Shown here in pieces: positions 33,150 through 46,900 of a DNA stretch of 64,000 nt. How positions within the stretch are numbered: the first letter of the stretch is position 1; the number at the start of each line of letters is the position of its first letter. This DNA comes from Sabethes cyaneus (lineage: Eukaryota; Arthropoda; Insecta; Diptera; Culicidae). Position numbers and translations under genes: made by a program. The stretch lies in NCBI RefSeq assembly GCF_943734655.1, contig NC_071353.1, positions 81,312,409-81,376,408 of the forward strand. The letters run 5' to 3'. Below the pieces are notes generated by a model that was not told the origin of the DNA, searched no databases, and saw only the letters and a list, made by a program, of their open reading frames with translations.

Positions 33150-33753
33150 CACTAACGAGGGGCGTTCGCAACAGGCTCTAATTTTAAATTAATATTGAAG
33201 ACCTTAAGTGGTATATTTTCACTTTGGTCTGTAGTATTTAAATTTTTTACATAAGTGTTATTTGGAGATATGATAGCGCTTCCAAAGAATACTCCTGGAG
33301 TTATTTCTTGTGAAGTTATTACCATATCCTCCTGTAATTGAAGGTTGTGAATTTGTTTTATAATTTCACATCGCGGTGGTACTATATAGTTTTCATTAAG
33401 AGTGTCTTCTATGGTAGTGATACCTCAACATTGTTTATGGTTAAATTTAATAACCAACATTCGTAATCTATGATACATTTATGGGATGCTAGGAAATCTC
33501 TCCCTAAAATGCCATCTGTCATAATTGGGAAATTGCTGTCTACAATATGAAATGAATGGTTTGTTACTAGTTCGTTTCCAAAATTTAATTCAGTTGTGGT
33601 TAACGCCAAAGTTTCTGTTGTCTGATTTGTAATACCTGTTAGTTGAATTTTATTATTGGGATTTATTATTTGGGTTTCATTAATTTTGTCCGACTTAATT
33701 GCGGAGATATTTGCTACAGAGTCTACTAAGAAATTGCACAATGAATTTGTCAT
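33150..33753 (-). pseudogene. Ty3/gypsy protease fragment (copy P3), frameshifted
   Basis: The same protease, but a one-base deletion near 33,413 closes the frame after 114 codons (ends NVEVSLP). It keeps D-S-V and GILGRDFL. The deletion may be a sequencing error. Confidence 0.75.
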
Positions 33754-34522
33754 TTAGTTACGTTTAGTTCATTTAGTTTGATTTAATTTTAGTTACGTGC
33801 AGAAATGATTAAAGATAAACATAAAAGTAAAATAAATTACCAAGACTTGATAGGGTAGTTGATGCAATAGTTGTGGTCAGTGGTGTCATCTAAAAAAGAA
33901 CTAGGTAGTCGCCAAATACCAGAAGGGCGCAGCTACACACAATTTGACTTTATAAGGCGCGCAAGAGGTATAAGCGGCGTAACTAAGAAACACTCTTGCT
34001 ACCTTAGCAAAATGTCTATTCCTTCTCATATAACAACCATTATTCGAAAGATATTTTTAAGTGGCAATAGTTCCACTAATGTGGCTTCTGCGCCAACAGT
34101 TTCAGTGTGGACACTGAAGAACAGCCGGATAGTATCCGAAATAAGCGCAGCTGTGACAATGGTTTTAGAATAAATAGTAAAATTGAATGTAATCATCTTC
34201 TAGCTTTCTCGTTTAAGCAATCATCGATGGCACTATCCGCGTAAATTAACGCGACATATTGCATGCATTCTAAATGAGTCGGCGAACAGGGGTAAAGTTG
34301 AAGGTTGAAGAATACTAAAGGAAAGTCGAGACTGTCTACCGCAGAGCCGGCTCAAATTCACTTGAAAATATATGGAATAAAAATCAGAATGGCAAATTGT
34401 TGTAGGCAACAATGGCAAAGGTGCTGAATTTTTAGCAATTGCAATCAATCGACAGACAATGACAGATAATCTGTCAAATCTACGCAACCGCTACCATAAA
34501 GTACTTATTTTGCGCGGGCCTT

Positions 34523-35443
34523 TACTCGCGCTGTTGTATTTTGTACAACACTTGTAGATTTTTGAATGCCATTTTGTTTCAGAGTAACAGATCGATGTCA
34601 AACCAATGTGTATTCTTCAATAAACTTATTGTGAACAGAATGACATAATTATTCAATACATTAATGCTTTAAATATTCAGAAAACTAGATCAGCATAAAC
34701 CGAAATCGCAGAAACGATGCAAGTGACGTGTGAGGGCTACCGCAAATGGTCTCTACTGGAATTTTCTCTCGTTTCTTCATAAGGGAAAATAGTTTCTGTA
34801 TGCAGCAAAATTATTCAGTAGCTAATGATCATTCCGAAGGTGCGCAAAAGTTCGCAATTTCGTTACTGCTCGGCGCTAGTGTATGGGTCAGCTTTCTGAA
34901 TGTGTAGTATCTACGGAATCTGTTTATTAGCAAGGTCTTGCTTTCAGAAAATGTTTTAGTGAACCAAAAATGCTAGGCAGATGAACGGAAGTTTCAAATT
35001 TTCACTTTTAAATAATCACCATGTATTATTACTGTGCAAAAAACTTTCAAAACATTCCTGCCCAAGCGAATCAAAACACCCCTTCAGCCCTACTTTGTAA
35101 GCTGCCAACAGCAGAAATGATATCATGCTACGTATTATGTGAAAAACATCTAAGAAACCATGATAACTACTAGAAAAAAATCTATTCAGTAGAATATTAC
35201 ATCATTTAGGAATGATAAAATGATCTTTCCTAATGCAACAACCTGTATATGGCTGCAATTGTAGGATGTACAATTTACAGCGCATTTGAGCGCCGTCTGG
35301 TGACAAACTTATAAAATATTATCCCCCAAAGGAACGGTATTGGGCTACTGATTAACTTTGCTGAAGATAGTAGTTTTCTATATAGCCAGGACTCCGAGAT
35401 ATTCCGAGATAAAAAGTGTTGTACAAAATACAACGCGCGAGTA
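34523..35443. mobile_element. TACTCGCGC-terminus MITE (right arm)
   Basis: Right-arm copy of 23756-24676 at the mirror position. Confidence 0.7.
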
Positions 35444-36606
35444 TCCGTGTTACAAAAGTTGGCGTGAGTAACGGAAGGTTAAAGTGTCGGTGTTTTTCAC
35501 CCCCTTTTTTCCTTCTACGCTTCGCCCTACTTCTCAACCAATCTAGCTTTAGAGTCAGGAAGTGTGGAGACTAGCTATAATTTGTCCTTGGACAACAGGC
35601 TTCATTCGCACCTCGAACAAGTATCATTCTTATAACTTGCCCTGGCAAGAGGCTGTCATTGTTAGTAAATGCATAATACAGTAGGAAGGATGTAGAGGAC
35701 CCTGAGAATAAACCCATGCCAAAGTCACTTAACATCGAATGGCTTGATTCTAACCCAAGACCACTCGCTTGGCAAGGCAGACTCGGTAACCTTACGGCTA
35801 CAAGGCCAAAAGATGTATGTTGTATGTTTGTTCGTATCGCGGGTTATGAACTGCCAAAACTGTAAATGCTCGGATTATACAGCCGCCTACTGTTACAGTA
35901 AGGCATGCTACAGCAAATGCGGAGAAGTAGTATACTTATTACAAGAGAATTCCACACGATTTTGGTATGTCCCACGTACAAACAGTGCGAGGAAAATATT
36001 GAGCATTTCCTCAAAGCACTCTTTTGCTCCCAGTGCTGGTAAACAGAAAACCACACGAAAGCTGAGTAATTGACTTACAAAAACATCTGTACCTTTTTGC
36101 CAACTGATGAAGATGTCTCTGACGATCTCCTTGATGCTCTTATGCCTTGCAAGAAAATTCTAGGAAGAGGCAAACCGCTCTCCTCAACATACTCGCAAAG
36201 GACTCAATAGGCCGTATGAATAAAAGAGTTAGAGCAAATGCTTCCATACGATTTAAACGGGAAAAGCAAAGTAAACTGTTTTATTCATACGGCCTAATAT
36301 ACCCCGAACGAAATAGAAAATTTTTTAGATTCATAGAAAAGAACTTGCTTACTCATGTGACCATGTACGCCGGTCCGGCCGAAAAAAGAGATGAATTACG
36401 TGATTTCCACTGCCGACGGTTACCCGCCATAGCTTTTACCTGTGGTCAGGACAGGTTCTCGTCTACAGCCCGAATGTCATCGGTTAAGCTGCGTCGCCAT
36501 GAGCTTCTGGACCTTTTCTAATCTATTCTTGCGAATTCCTGTCGACTGCTTTTCTGCAGATCTCGATCGCTCCTTTCCTCAAGGTGTGTCCGATGCACAT
36601 TCACCT

Positions 36607-36802
36607 AAAAAGCAAAGACGTGGGCTTAAACCGTCATTAGACATTACCCTTCTTTATCGAAAGACTGTTTAGAGTACAGGAAAATTACGGGGCAAGTGTA
36701 ACGATCCTACAGACTCTATCAAGCACCGCCTAGCCGAGATTCGAACATACGACGACTGGCTTGTTAGACCAGCATCGTACCTCGAAGCTAAGTGGGCGGT
36801 TG
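36607..36802 (-). mobile_element. tRNA-derived SINE (right arm)
   Basis: Same insertion as at 22397-22592, with the same target duplication CACATTCACCT. Confidence 0.75.
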
Positions 36803-37888
36803 CACATTCACCTACGTTCACGAATTTCTGTTGCTACCGGCCGGTAGGACTTGGTCGAATTTAGGGTCGTATGCAGACAGGTAAAGAGACACTCATGCGA
36901 ATGCTCAGTATAAACTCTCCACCTGCAAATGACGGATCTCGATAGGAACAGGTTCGAATGAATCTAAAAATACTAGCATCCAGAGCAGAGGGCCCAAAGC
37001 CCCTAAAAGGAGGATGGTTTTTATACCTGTTATCCAAGGCTATAACGCAAAACGTGAATGGATAAAACCAAGGTGCAAGGTGTCATGCGACCCATGCCGA
37101 GGGATAAATGGTGCGAGGAGGATTCTACAAATACTCAACCGCAAACGGAGCCTGTGGAGTACCAGGGCGCTCTCCACAGTATTCTGCCCTTACCGCATCA
37201 TGAGGAGCTCTGATGTCGCGGACTTTTCTTTCTCCTCAACTGTATGGAGAACAAAATAAAAAATTCACTTCTAGGCACCGGCTGCCTTCTAAAGCCAGAA
37301 CCAATGGAATCAGAGGACGGAATCGCGCGCAATTAGTCGAACGAAGGAGGAAGAGCTAGAGGACATCTTCAACCTCGACAGTGACTCGCTGTATGGAGGA
37401 TTTTCAATCTCTTCGCTGATCGCCAAAAGAGAGTGTGGAAAGTCTAGCGGCTAATCTCCCCGATCCGGAGACGTGACCAGACGATGGGTCACCAACGTCG
37501 TCTCGTGTTGGTCTCAAGCGGCTCTCCAGTGCATTGAAAAGGCGGCACAAGCTGTATCTCAGCAAGGGATACACATCGGAAGAGTCCAGGAAACTGGCCC
37601 TTATGACTGTTGTCATCTAACACCAGCGCATAGGGCACTAGTACTAAACCACCTAGATTGCGCAAAAATGAAAGGTCGTCTGCGCCCAAACTTCATAGTG
37701 TTTCGTGTAGAGAGATGGTAGATGCCTCCAACATCGCAATCACGGCAGGTGATTACCCATTCACTATACTTGCTGAGGATCAGCTTACGGCTATTCACAA
37801 CGAAATCCTGAACTGCATTGCGGAATAGGATTCTCCAGCCATACGGCTAAAGTTCAAGAGTTGTCAGCTCACGAACGGCTACCTGCTG

Positions 37889-38218
37889 GTGTGTGCCGAC
37901 GTGGAAACAGTAAGATGGATGGAGACTACGGTACCATCCCTCAAGCTATGGGATAAAGCGCTGCTACGAACATACATCATGAAGGACCTTCCGAGGTCCC
38001 TTGTGTTCATGGGGTATTTTTTGAGCAGTGTGGATACCTCAAGCGAGAGGATCCTCTGTTTGCTCCAAAATCAGAACGACGGCTTCTCTACACAAACGTG
38101 GCGAGTACTTCGTCGCAGTGTGACAGGGAACACCATTGAACTTACGTTGGAGATAGACCCTCTGTCTGCTAGCCTGATTTTCAAGCAGGGCTTCATGCTG
38201 AACTATATGTTCGGCTAG
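37889..38218 (+). pseudogene. DUF4780-like ORF1 fragment (right arm)
   Basis: The 109-codon fragment as in the other arm copies. Confidence 0.6.
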
Positions 38219-38385
38219 GCTCGTATGCGACAGGTTGGCCCTGGAGCGGCCAACTGCCGATTAGGGGACACTGCGCCAGGAAAGCCGGCAAATCAAGAAG
38301 ACGTTCACGCCACTAGCAGCCGTCCGTCAAGTTCTGAGTCTAACAACTCTACCAAAGACGGCAAACCAGTAATATAGGGCAGCCT

Positions 38386-38876
38386 TTGCTGCGTGCAAGC
38401 GAACGTTCATTATGCGAAGGGTGCTTCCAGTGTCCTTGGTCGAAGGTTCGTAAACCAGCAGCTAACAGCTGCATTCATCCACCTTGGGTTTCCAATTTTC
38501 TCCCACTACAGAATTCATTCAGTGCGATATCGTCGCTGTCAAATTGGAAGTACCAACTACGGGGAATCAGGACCTGGTCGTGGCGTCCGCATACTTCCCG
38601 AGTGACAAGGACGACATACAGCCATCTGAGGTTGCCGCTCTCGTGTGGTACTACAGGGCCATCAACGTGCCGTTCCTAATCGGTTGCGATGCCAATGCCT
38701 ACCACACGATTTGAGGTAGCACGGATGTAAATAACAGGGGTGAGTGCCTACTTGAATACTTAACTGCTAACAATGTCAATGTATGCAATGTAGGCAACAT
38801 CCCCACTTTTGTTAATACTATCACTGGCTTGCAAGAGCCTCACTCATGTGCTGTATTTGAGGCGAACATGGCAATG
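38386..38876 (+). pseudogene. LOA-type endonuclease fragment (right arm)
   Basis: GCDANAYHTI followed by a TGA, then GSTDVNNRGECLLEYL, as in copies A and left arm. Truncated before the reverse transcriptase. Confidence 0.7.
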
Positions 38877-39706
38877 AAACGCTTCGTTATTTTTAACGTC
38901 ATAGTGAGCCTTGAAGTGTTTCAACACGAAGCTCCCGAATCATTGCAAAACCGTACCAAAATCGAGACCCTATTTTGATGTGAAAAAATTGAATGTAAAT
39001 GCTTTAGAAATTGACTAAATATCATTAATCAACGATTGAAACCATTTGATGTTTAAAAAGTCCGCCAAGAGCAATCCGTCCGGTACAAATAAGTCATTGA
39101 CACCATGCGGTAAAACGTAGTCCTACAGCAATAAAAATTTTATTGTTCGAAATCTCTCAACTTTTTTTCATGAACATACTGAGGGCATCATTTTTTCGTC
39201 ATTTAAAGGATGTATGCGGAAACTATTTGATATTTAAGCATATTTTTGGAAGTGAAATTTCTTGTGTTGCCAAAAACGAATACTTTTGTTGCCAAAATCG
39301 AGGCATGCCAAAATCGAACCATGCCAAAATCGAACCATGCCAAAATCGAACCGTGCCGAATTCGAAATCCACCTGTACTTCAAATCTTCTGTATTTACGC
39401 ACAGTTACTTACATTCACTTTTTATGTTACATACCAACGCTATTTTTTGAAAATCACAAAGATTCACTTATCCATTTCAGTGAGGTGACAGCAGAGTCGT
39501 AATCGATTCATCTGGGTTCCGGAAAGTGTTCCGGTTGGAAAGGTTTTTTCTGGTTTTGGATATGAAAATCAAATCAAATTATGAAAAGCATCAAATTTCT
39601 TAAAATTATTCCGGAAGGTAATTTTTCATCGCTTTGAAACAATTTGATGATTGGTCCTCGGAATGGCCGTTGTGCAACGGGTTACCGTAGGGATCCGCGT
39701 GGCTAT

Positions 39707-40649
39707 AGGCTATTACTGTAGCGCCTTGGTGAGTCTGAAGAAATCCTTACGCCTTAATCCTTAGCGCCCACAGAATCTTTGGACAGGACCAACCAAGAAG
39801 CATTTCTTTACTGTAGCGCCTTGACGAGTCTATAGAAATCCTCACTGTAAGCGCCTTCAGATTCGTTCGACAGGATCAATCAGGAAGCCCTCTGGTACTG
39901 TAGCGCCTTGGTGATTCTTATGAAATTCATACAGTAAGCGCCTTCAGATTCGTTCGACAGGACCAATCAGGAAGCTTTCTGTTACTGTAGCGCCTTGGTG
40001 AGTCTAAAGAAATCCTTACTATAAGCGCCCACAGAATCTTTGGACAGGACCAACCAAGAAGTATTTCTTTACTGTAGCGCCTTGACGAGTCTATAGAAAT
40101 CCTCACTGTAAGCGCCTTCAGATTCGTTCGACAGGATCAATCAGGAAGCCCTCTGGTACTGTAGCGCCTTGGTGATTCTTATGAAATTCATACAGTAAGC
40201 GCCTTCAGATTCGTTCGACAGGACCAATCAGGAAGCTTTCTGTTACTGTAGCGCCTTGGTGAGTCTAAAGAAATCCTTACTATAAGCGCCCACAGAATCT
40301 TTGGACAGGACCAACCAAGAAGCATTTCTTCATTGTAGCACCTTGGCGAGTCTATAGAAATCCTCACTGTAAGCGCCTTCAGGTTCATTCAACAGGATCA
40401 ATCATGAAGCCTTCTGTTATTGTAGCGCCTTGGTGAGTCTAAAGAAATCGTTACTGTATAAGCGCCTTACAGTATGGATTTCATAAGGATCATCAAGGCG
40501 CTACACTAAGAGAAGGCTTCCTGTTTAGTCCTGTCGCACGGATCTGAAGGCGCTTACAGTGAGGATTTCCTTAGACTCACCAAGGCGCTACACTCACTTC
40601 TGGATTGCTCCTGTAAAGCGAATCTGAGGGTACCTACAGTGAGGATTGT
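39707..40649 (-). repeat. 87-bp satellite (right arm)
   Basis: Mirror copy of 18550-19492, with the same three-monomer order and the same internal inversion near 40463. Confidence 0.9.
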
Positions 40650-41284
40650 CAGAGAATTTTAGTAATCTCTTTTCCGTTTTGATATCTGAATATAAATTCA
40701 ATGCACTAGGGATTTTTAGTGCCGGTGAAGTGGGGGGTATTCCTGGTCTGATTTTAAGTTCTGCACTTTAGGAGCTATGCGCTTTAGATTTTCTTTGAGC
40801 TAATCGAAAATCCGAATTTTCAACTCAAACGTTTTTTTGTATACCAGAGGGGCATTGGGTTCAAAAATGCCACTGCGACAGTCATGAAGACTCTCTTTTG
40901 TTGCTGGCCCCGATTACTTACGAATTGCTTACGAATAGTTTACGAATTGCTGTAAGACTGTGCCTCAATTAGGTACTACATGGTTAATACAACCAATCAG
41001 GTTTGCAAAAACACTTCAAATTCATAATGAGCAGTTCCATGGCTCACTCTGAAAAAGTTTTCATCTTCATCAACCGTGAGGTGCAAATGCAGCGAAGAGC
41101 ATATGTATCATGCCTGCTACGTTGTGCTTCCATATCGCTCTGAGTAATAATAAAAAGCTCCTCCCGATTGCCTTGAAGTGCCAATTTTCGGGAGTTTTCG
41201 GGAGCGAAATATTTCACGCTCACACAAGTCAGCTCAAAAGCATTCAAACTCAAAATTGTGCGTCTCCAAAGTTGATTTTGGGCA

Positions 41285-42214
41285 ATATAGAGTAAGGAGG
41301 GGTAAAAGTGCGATGCGGGTAAAAGTGCGATTCAATGATTTATCGGTGTAGATTCCGAGTAAATTTTCTACATTAGCATGGATGGGTGACTACTTTGGCA
41401 GCTTGAATCTAACGTAAACCTTGGTTGCTAACGAAGCATAGTTGCTGAGTTATGTGCAAATGTTATTTTAGGGCGGTTTTGATGTAATTTTTCGTTTTAC
41501 GGCAAATACGCTATCAACAGGAGGATATTACTTGTTGAAAATTTGTAGCAGCGTTTTACATCACTCACATATCTGTTTTGAAAATACGGTGAAAATAATT
41601 TACAAAATATATTTCGCTTTTCCGTAATTTAATCTAACCCCGTCAAGCGCCTAGCGATTCATGGACGAGGCAAAAATGTATAGCTAATTATATAAAGCTT
41701 TATGCACTATACTACAGATACTAGAAATGAAAGATCTGCAGACAACTGTGTGCTCTACAGATGTTGGCCGAAAAAAAACAATGTGTTTCCGCTGATGAAA
41801 CAAAAAACAAACGTTTGGAAAAGTTTCGATCTAACGGAGGCTGCAATACACCAGCGCAAAATAGAAAAGATGCAAATTGAGAATATTCCTTACCGAAACA
41901 TAACGCAGATTGAAGATAATATAGTTTTGTTAGCTACTGCAGGGCTAATTTTATGGATTCTAGCTTCGAACTTTTGCCCCGCGGTATTCGAACTTTTGCC
42001 CCGCTAGTGGGGTAAAAGTGCGAATCTGTACTTGATCAGAAGAAAGAAGAATTTATTTTGCAAAACACTATTACCGTAGATGGTTTATAGTTGAATGTGA
42101 AGACATTGAGTTACTGCATCACTATAAAATATATTATGTTGTTGTCCTTCTTTATATCTCACGAAAATTGATGACAACTTCAAACATCGCACTTATGCCC
42201 CGCCCTACTCTATA
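41285..42214. mobile_element. GAGTAGGG-terminus MITE (right arm)
   Basis: Mirror copy of 16984-17913. The A homopolymer near 41,770 is one base shorter than in the left arm, which lengthens the small ORF to 101 codons (41702-42007). Confidence 0.6.
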
Positions 42215-42697
42215 CACAAATCACGAGATGCAGAAATTTAAACTTGTTTATAGAAATCATGATCTTCATCAACCGTTATGTGCTCGAAAAGGGTACCCGG
42301 GTATGACACATTAAAATGCTTGTAACTTTGGCAATTTTCGACCAATTTGGATTCTTTTAGTACCCAAAGAATCAGGAACATATCCACTTCTAGTATGGTG
42401 ACAACAGAGTCGGAATTGGTTCATCTAGTTCTGGAAATCTGGTATTACGAGGATGTGTTCCGGAATTAAAACATTAGTTATGTTTTGGATATTGACAGCA
42501 AGTTCGAAAATCCTCAGAGAGCAAAACTCAAGCTGAATTTAAATAAATTTATCATCACATTATGTGTTTTATCGCTATAGTTTTTTATGTTGTTTTGTGA
42601 AATTCTGCTGGAACATTATTTTACCAAACATACTTATTATGTTCACAACTCCATAAGTAATTTTTACTAGCAACTTTTAAGAATGATTTATGGACTA

Positions 42698-43596
42698 TGC
42701 ACGTAACTAAAATTAAATCAAACTAAATGAACTAAACGTAACTAAATGACAAATTCATTGTGCAATTTCTTAGTAGACTCTGTAGCAAATATCTCCGCAA
42801 TTAAGTCGGACAAAATTAATGAAACCCAAATAATAAATCCCAATAATAAAATTCAACTAACAGGTATTACAAATCAGACAGCAGAAACTTTGGCGTTAAC
42901 CACAACTGAATTAAATTTTGGAAACGAACTAGTAACAAACCATTCATTTCATATTGTAGACAGCAATTTCCCAATTATGACAGATGGCATTTTAGGGAGA
43001 GATTTCCTAGCATCCCATAAATGTATCATAGATTACGAATGTTGGTTATTAAATTTAACCATAAACAATGTTGAGGTATCACTACCAATAGAAGACACTC
43101 TTAATGAAAACTATATAGTACCACCGCGATGTGAAATTATAAAACAAATTCACAACCTTCAATTACAGGAGGATATGGTAATAACTTCACAAGAAATAAC
43201 TCCAAGAGTATTCTTTGGAAGCGCTATCATATCTCCAAATAACACTTATGTAAAAAATTTAAATACTACAGACCAAAGTGAAAATATACCACTTAAGGTC
43301 TTCAATATTAATTTAAAATTAGAGCCTGTTGCGAACGCCCCTCGTTAGTGAGCGCACCTCCAAAATAGATCCATCCTCTAGTAGCGTCAGACTGACAGAT
43401 GATCGAGCTTTCCAAAGGACAATGAAGTACACGAGTTGAATAGAAAGCATTCAGGCCGATAAGAACGTGTTTAGGCATCATTTATATATTGAAATTATTA
43501 GTATTTCCTTGTTAAACCATAAATTTCTATCGATACGCAGTGTAACTCATTTTCTTTAGTTTATATAGTTATTATTGGTAAGCGACTCAAGAAGTG

Positions 43597-43597
<1 letters not shown>
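42698..43597 (+). repeat. Third, forward copy of the palindrome's inner 0.9 kb
   Basis: Begins TGCACGTAACTAAAATT, which corresponds to 25398, and runs to the AT repeat. It differs from P1 by a few substitutions. It joins directly to the outer end of the right arm, so the junction 42697/42698 links the counterpart of 16501 to the counterpart of 25398. Confidence 0.9.
42746..43348 (+). pseudogene. Ty3/gypsy protease fragment (copy P4)
   Basis: The 200-codon fragment again, with two residue differences from P1 (TAETLAL for TTETLAL, TPRVFF for TPGVFF) and the same D-S-V active site. It lies on the same strand as, and 4.3 kb upstream of, the gypsy reverse transcriptase at 47617-48873. It is therefore likely the original N-terminal neighbour, separated by the AT repeat and RTE-1 copy 2. 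Confidence 0.8.

Positions 43598-43667
<70 letters not shown>
43597..43667. repeat. (AT)n microsatellite
   Basis: About 35 AT units at the end of the third copy. Beyond it the sequence is unique, so this is probably the original right neighbour of the AT run that forms the palindrome apex. Confidence 0.95.
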
Positions 43668-43670
<3 letters not shown>

Positions 43671-43900
43671 TTGGCTAACAAATACCTTCAGCTCATATCT
43701 AGGTTATATGCTGCGTATTCGCGCTAAGCGCCCAATTCCATTGTTAGTGGCCAAACCTCAAGGTATACGCGCCAACCTCTTGATCAATTAGTGATTATTA
43801 ATACATATTAAACATAATTTAGGAGCGCGATTAAGAAAGCGATTCTGGCGTAAATAGAACCCAGTCCGGGTAAAACATCACTAGAAACGCATAAACGTAA
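43668..43900. other. Spacer with RTE target site
   Basis: No gene seen. It ends with GCATAAACGTAA (43889-43900), the target duplication of RTE-1 copy 2. The continuation is 47497-47616, which carries an AAATAAAATAAAATAAAAT run before the gypsy coding sequence resumes. Confidence 0.5.
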
Positions 43901-43905
43901 CTTAC

Positions 43906-46900
43906 TTATGTGTCCATGTCCACCGGTCCGGCAGAACAAAGGGATGAAATCAGAGATCTCCACTGCTGACGGTTACCCGCCATGGCTTTTACCTGTCGCC
44001 AGGACAGGTTCTCGTCTACAGCCCGGATGTCGTTGACTAAGCTCCGTCGCCATGAGCCTCTGGGTCTGCCTCTTCTACGCTGTCCTTGTGGATTCCAGTC
44101 GAGTGCTGCTCTGCAAACCTCGTTCGCTCCTTTCCTCAAGGTGTGTCCGATCCACTTCCACCTACGTTCACGAATTTCTGTGGCTATCGGCCGTTGATGA
44201 CACCGACGATGGAGTTCCTCATTGGATATCCAATTATCAGGCCACCAGGCACGAATAATGTATCGCAGGCACCGGTTAATGAATACCTGCAGTTTTTGTG
44301 TTGTCTCCGCTGAGACGCACCACGTTTCACAGGCATACAGCAGTACGGATTTAACGTTTGAATTAAAGATTCGGGTTTTCGTACGTAGAGTGATCTGGTT
44401 TGAGCGCCAAATGTTTCGCAGATCTGCAAAGGCACCCCTGGCCTTCCTGATCCATGTGGCTATATCAGTCTTGGTACCACCATCGGGCGTTGTTTGGCTA
44501 CCAAGATATTGAAAGGCGTCTACCTGCTCAACTTGTTGTCCCGCTACTGTGAAGTTGGTGGCATTGTCAGTGTTCACTACCATAGACTTAGTTTTCGCTA
44601 CATTGACTGTGAGACCTGCTGCTTGGGAGCTCTCGGAGAGGTCATCTAACTTGCTCTGCATGTCGTTTCGGCGTTGTGCGAGCAAGACAATGTCGTCGGC
44701 TAGGTCGAGGTCATTTAGCTGCTCCATCGTTAGAGGATTCCAAGGCAATCCTCGATATGGTCTACTGTCAATTGCTCCAACTAATATCTCATCCATAACG
44801 ATGAGAAACAGAAGCGGTGATAAAATGCAGCCCTGTCTCACGCCAGCAGTAACCCTTATGGGGTCGGACAAGACGGCGTAGTGCAAAACCTTGCACGAGA
44901 ACGCCTCGTACTGAGCCTCGATGAGATGGACTAGCTTATCTGGAACTCCTCTACGCCTAAGTGCGCCTCAGATGTTTTCGTGATTGAGTCGGTCGAACGC
45001 CTTTTCGAAGTCAACGAACACCAGCAGAAGAGAGTCCTGGAATTCGTTGATCTGCTCCAATATAATGCGGAGCGTTGTGATATGGTCTACACATGATCGG
45101 CCAGCACGGAATCCAGCTTGCTGCCGCCGGAGAGTAGCGTCGATCTTCTCCTGGATCCGGTTGAGGATTACCTTACAGAGTACTTTCAGAGTAATACAGA
45201 GCAACGTGATGCCACGCCAGTTACCGCATTCCGTTAGGTCTCCTTTCTTAGGGACTTTGACCAATATGCCCTGCATCCAGTCCACCGGAAAAGTTGCGGT
45301 TTCCCAAATATTGCTGAAAAGCTGATGCATCATCTGGGCTGACAAAGATGGGTCAGCTTTGAGCATTTCGGCTGAAATACGATCTATCCCTGGCGTTCTA
45401 TTGGATTTCATACTCTTGATGGCTGCTACAATTTCATCCAGCGATGGCGCCTCCGAATTCACGCGATTTATTCGACGAACTGTAGGCGTCGTACGCTGCT
45501 GGTTTTGTTGGTCTCTGACATTTGAAACTCGGAAGAGTTGTTCAAAATGTTCAGTCCATCGCTTAAGCTGTTCTGTACGGTCAGTCAATAGCTGACCAGC
45601 TCTGTCCTTTAGCGGCATCTTTGTATTCATCCTGGCACCACTAAGGCGGCGAGAAATATCGCACAACAAACGGATATCACAATTGGCGGCGGCGGTTTCT
45701 CCTTGTTCGGCTAGGGAGTTAGTCCAGGCTCTCTTGTCCCGCCTACAAGCACGTTTAACATCCCTCTCCAGTTCGGCGTATTGTTGACGGGCAGCTGTTT
45801 TAGCCGATCTGGTCCGCGCTCGCTCAATGCCGGCTTTCGCCTCTCTCCGCTCGTCGATCCCTCCGCCCACTGCGCGCTTTGCCGAGGGTTTCATCACTGG
45901 TCGTAATGAAGGCGTTCTTGATGCCGGTCCATTGCTCTTCGACAGTTCCACCAGGTGGCAACTCCGAGGCTCGAGATTCAAGTTGTTCACCAAAGGCCCT
46001 TTTCACCTCAGGATTCTCCAATCGGCGGACGTCGTAGCGGCACCCAACTCTCTCCTCCCGTCGTTGGACACGTGCGACGCGCAGACGTATCTCAGCGATA
46101 ATAAGATGATGGTCGGATGCAATGTCATCGCTGCGTTTGTTGCGTACATCAAGAAGGCTCCTTCTCCATTTCTGGCTGATGCAGATGTGGTCGATTTGGG
46201 TTTCTGTTCGGCCGTCGCGGGAAACTCACGTGACTTTATGTACTGGTCTATGGGGGAAGAGCGATCCACCAATGACCATGTCGTTATTACCACAGAATTC
46301 TGTAAACAGCTCCCCGTTTTCGCTCATCTCTCCTAGGCCATGGCGTCCCATGACGCGTTCAAGGTCCGCGTTGTTTGAGCCAATCTTCGCGTTGAAGTCG
46401 CCCATGTGAATTTGGATGTCCCCCTTCGGGATTTTCTCAACCACACTGTTCAGCTGGCTGTAAAAACTCTCTTTCTCCTGCAGGTCGGCAGCATCTGTTG
46501 GCGCATTGCACTGGATTGCCGTAAGGTTTCTAACCCGTGTTCTGAATCTGGCAACGATTATTCGCTCATTTATTGGTTCCCACTTCATCAGGGCCGCATG
46601 TGCCCCTGGGCTCAGTAGGAATCCAACTCCTCTTTCTCGAGTAGCACCTTCACCTAGTATGCCAGAGTAGAGCAAGACTTCCCAGCAAACCACAAATCGT
46701 ATGATAATGTGTGGAAATCATCTTAAATACCGCTAAACAAACTCGAAATCGTACATAAAGCTTAATAAAGCACACCCTAGTTTACATTTATTCGTACAAA
46801 ATGATAGTAGCTAATTCACATAGGATTGTCGTCACAGAATTGTATAGTATTATGGGACTAATCATGTTGAGTCGGATTTCATCGTATACAAATACTTATG

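Larger units (their letters stand above)
35159..39706 (+). other. Segment X, right-arm copy
   Basis: Complete 4548-bp copy and the best reference for the undisturbed segment. It contains the tRNA-like repeat, small inverted repeat, RTE 3' fragment split by a SINE (36607-36802), LOA leader, DUF4780-like frame, endonuclease fragment and the four-unit 17-bp repeat. The right edge abuts satellite. Confidence 0.9.
32903..42697 (-). repeat. Right arm of the palindrome
   Basis: Mirror image of 16501-26298. Two single-base deletions lie near its inner end (about 33,135 and 33,413), close to the contig start. The rest is colinear with the left arm. It ends abruptly at 42697, where a forward-oriented copy of the inner 0.9 kb begins. 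Confidence 0.9.

Noticed and set aside
44052..46618. Plus-strand frames across RTE-1 copy 2
   Set aside because: Antisense shadows of the minus-strand RTE polyprotein; the same shadows exist opposite copy 1.
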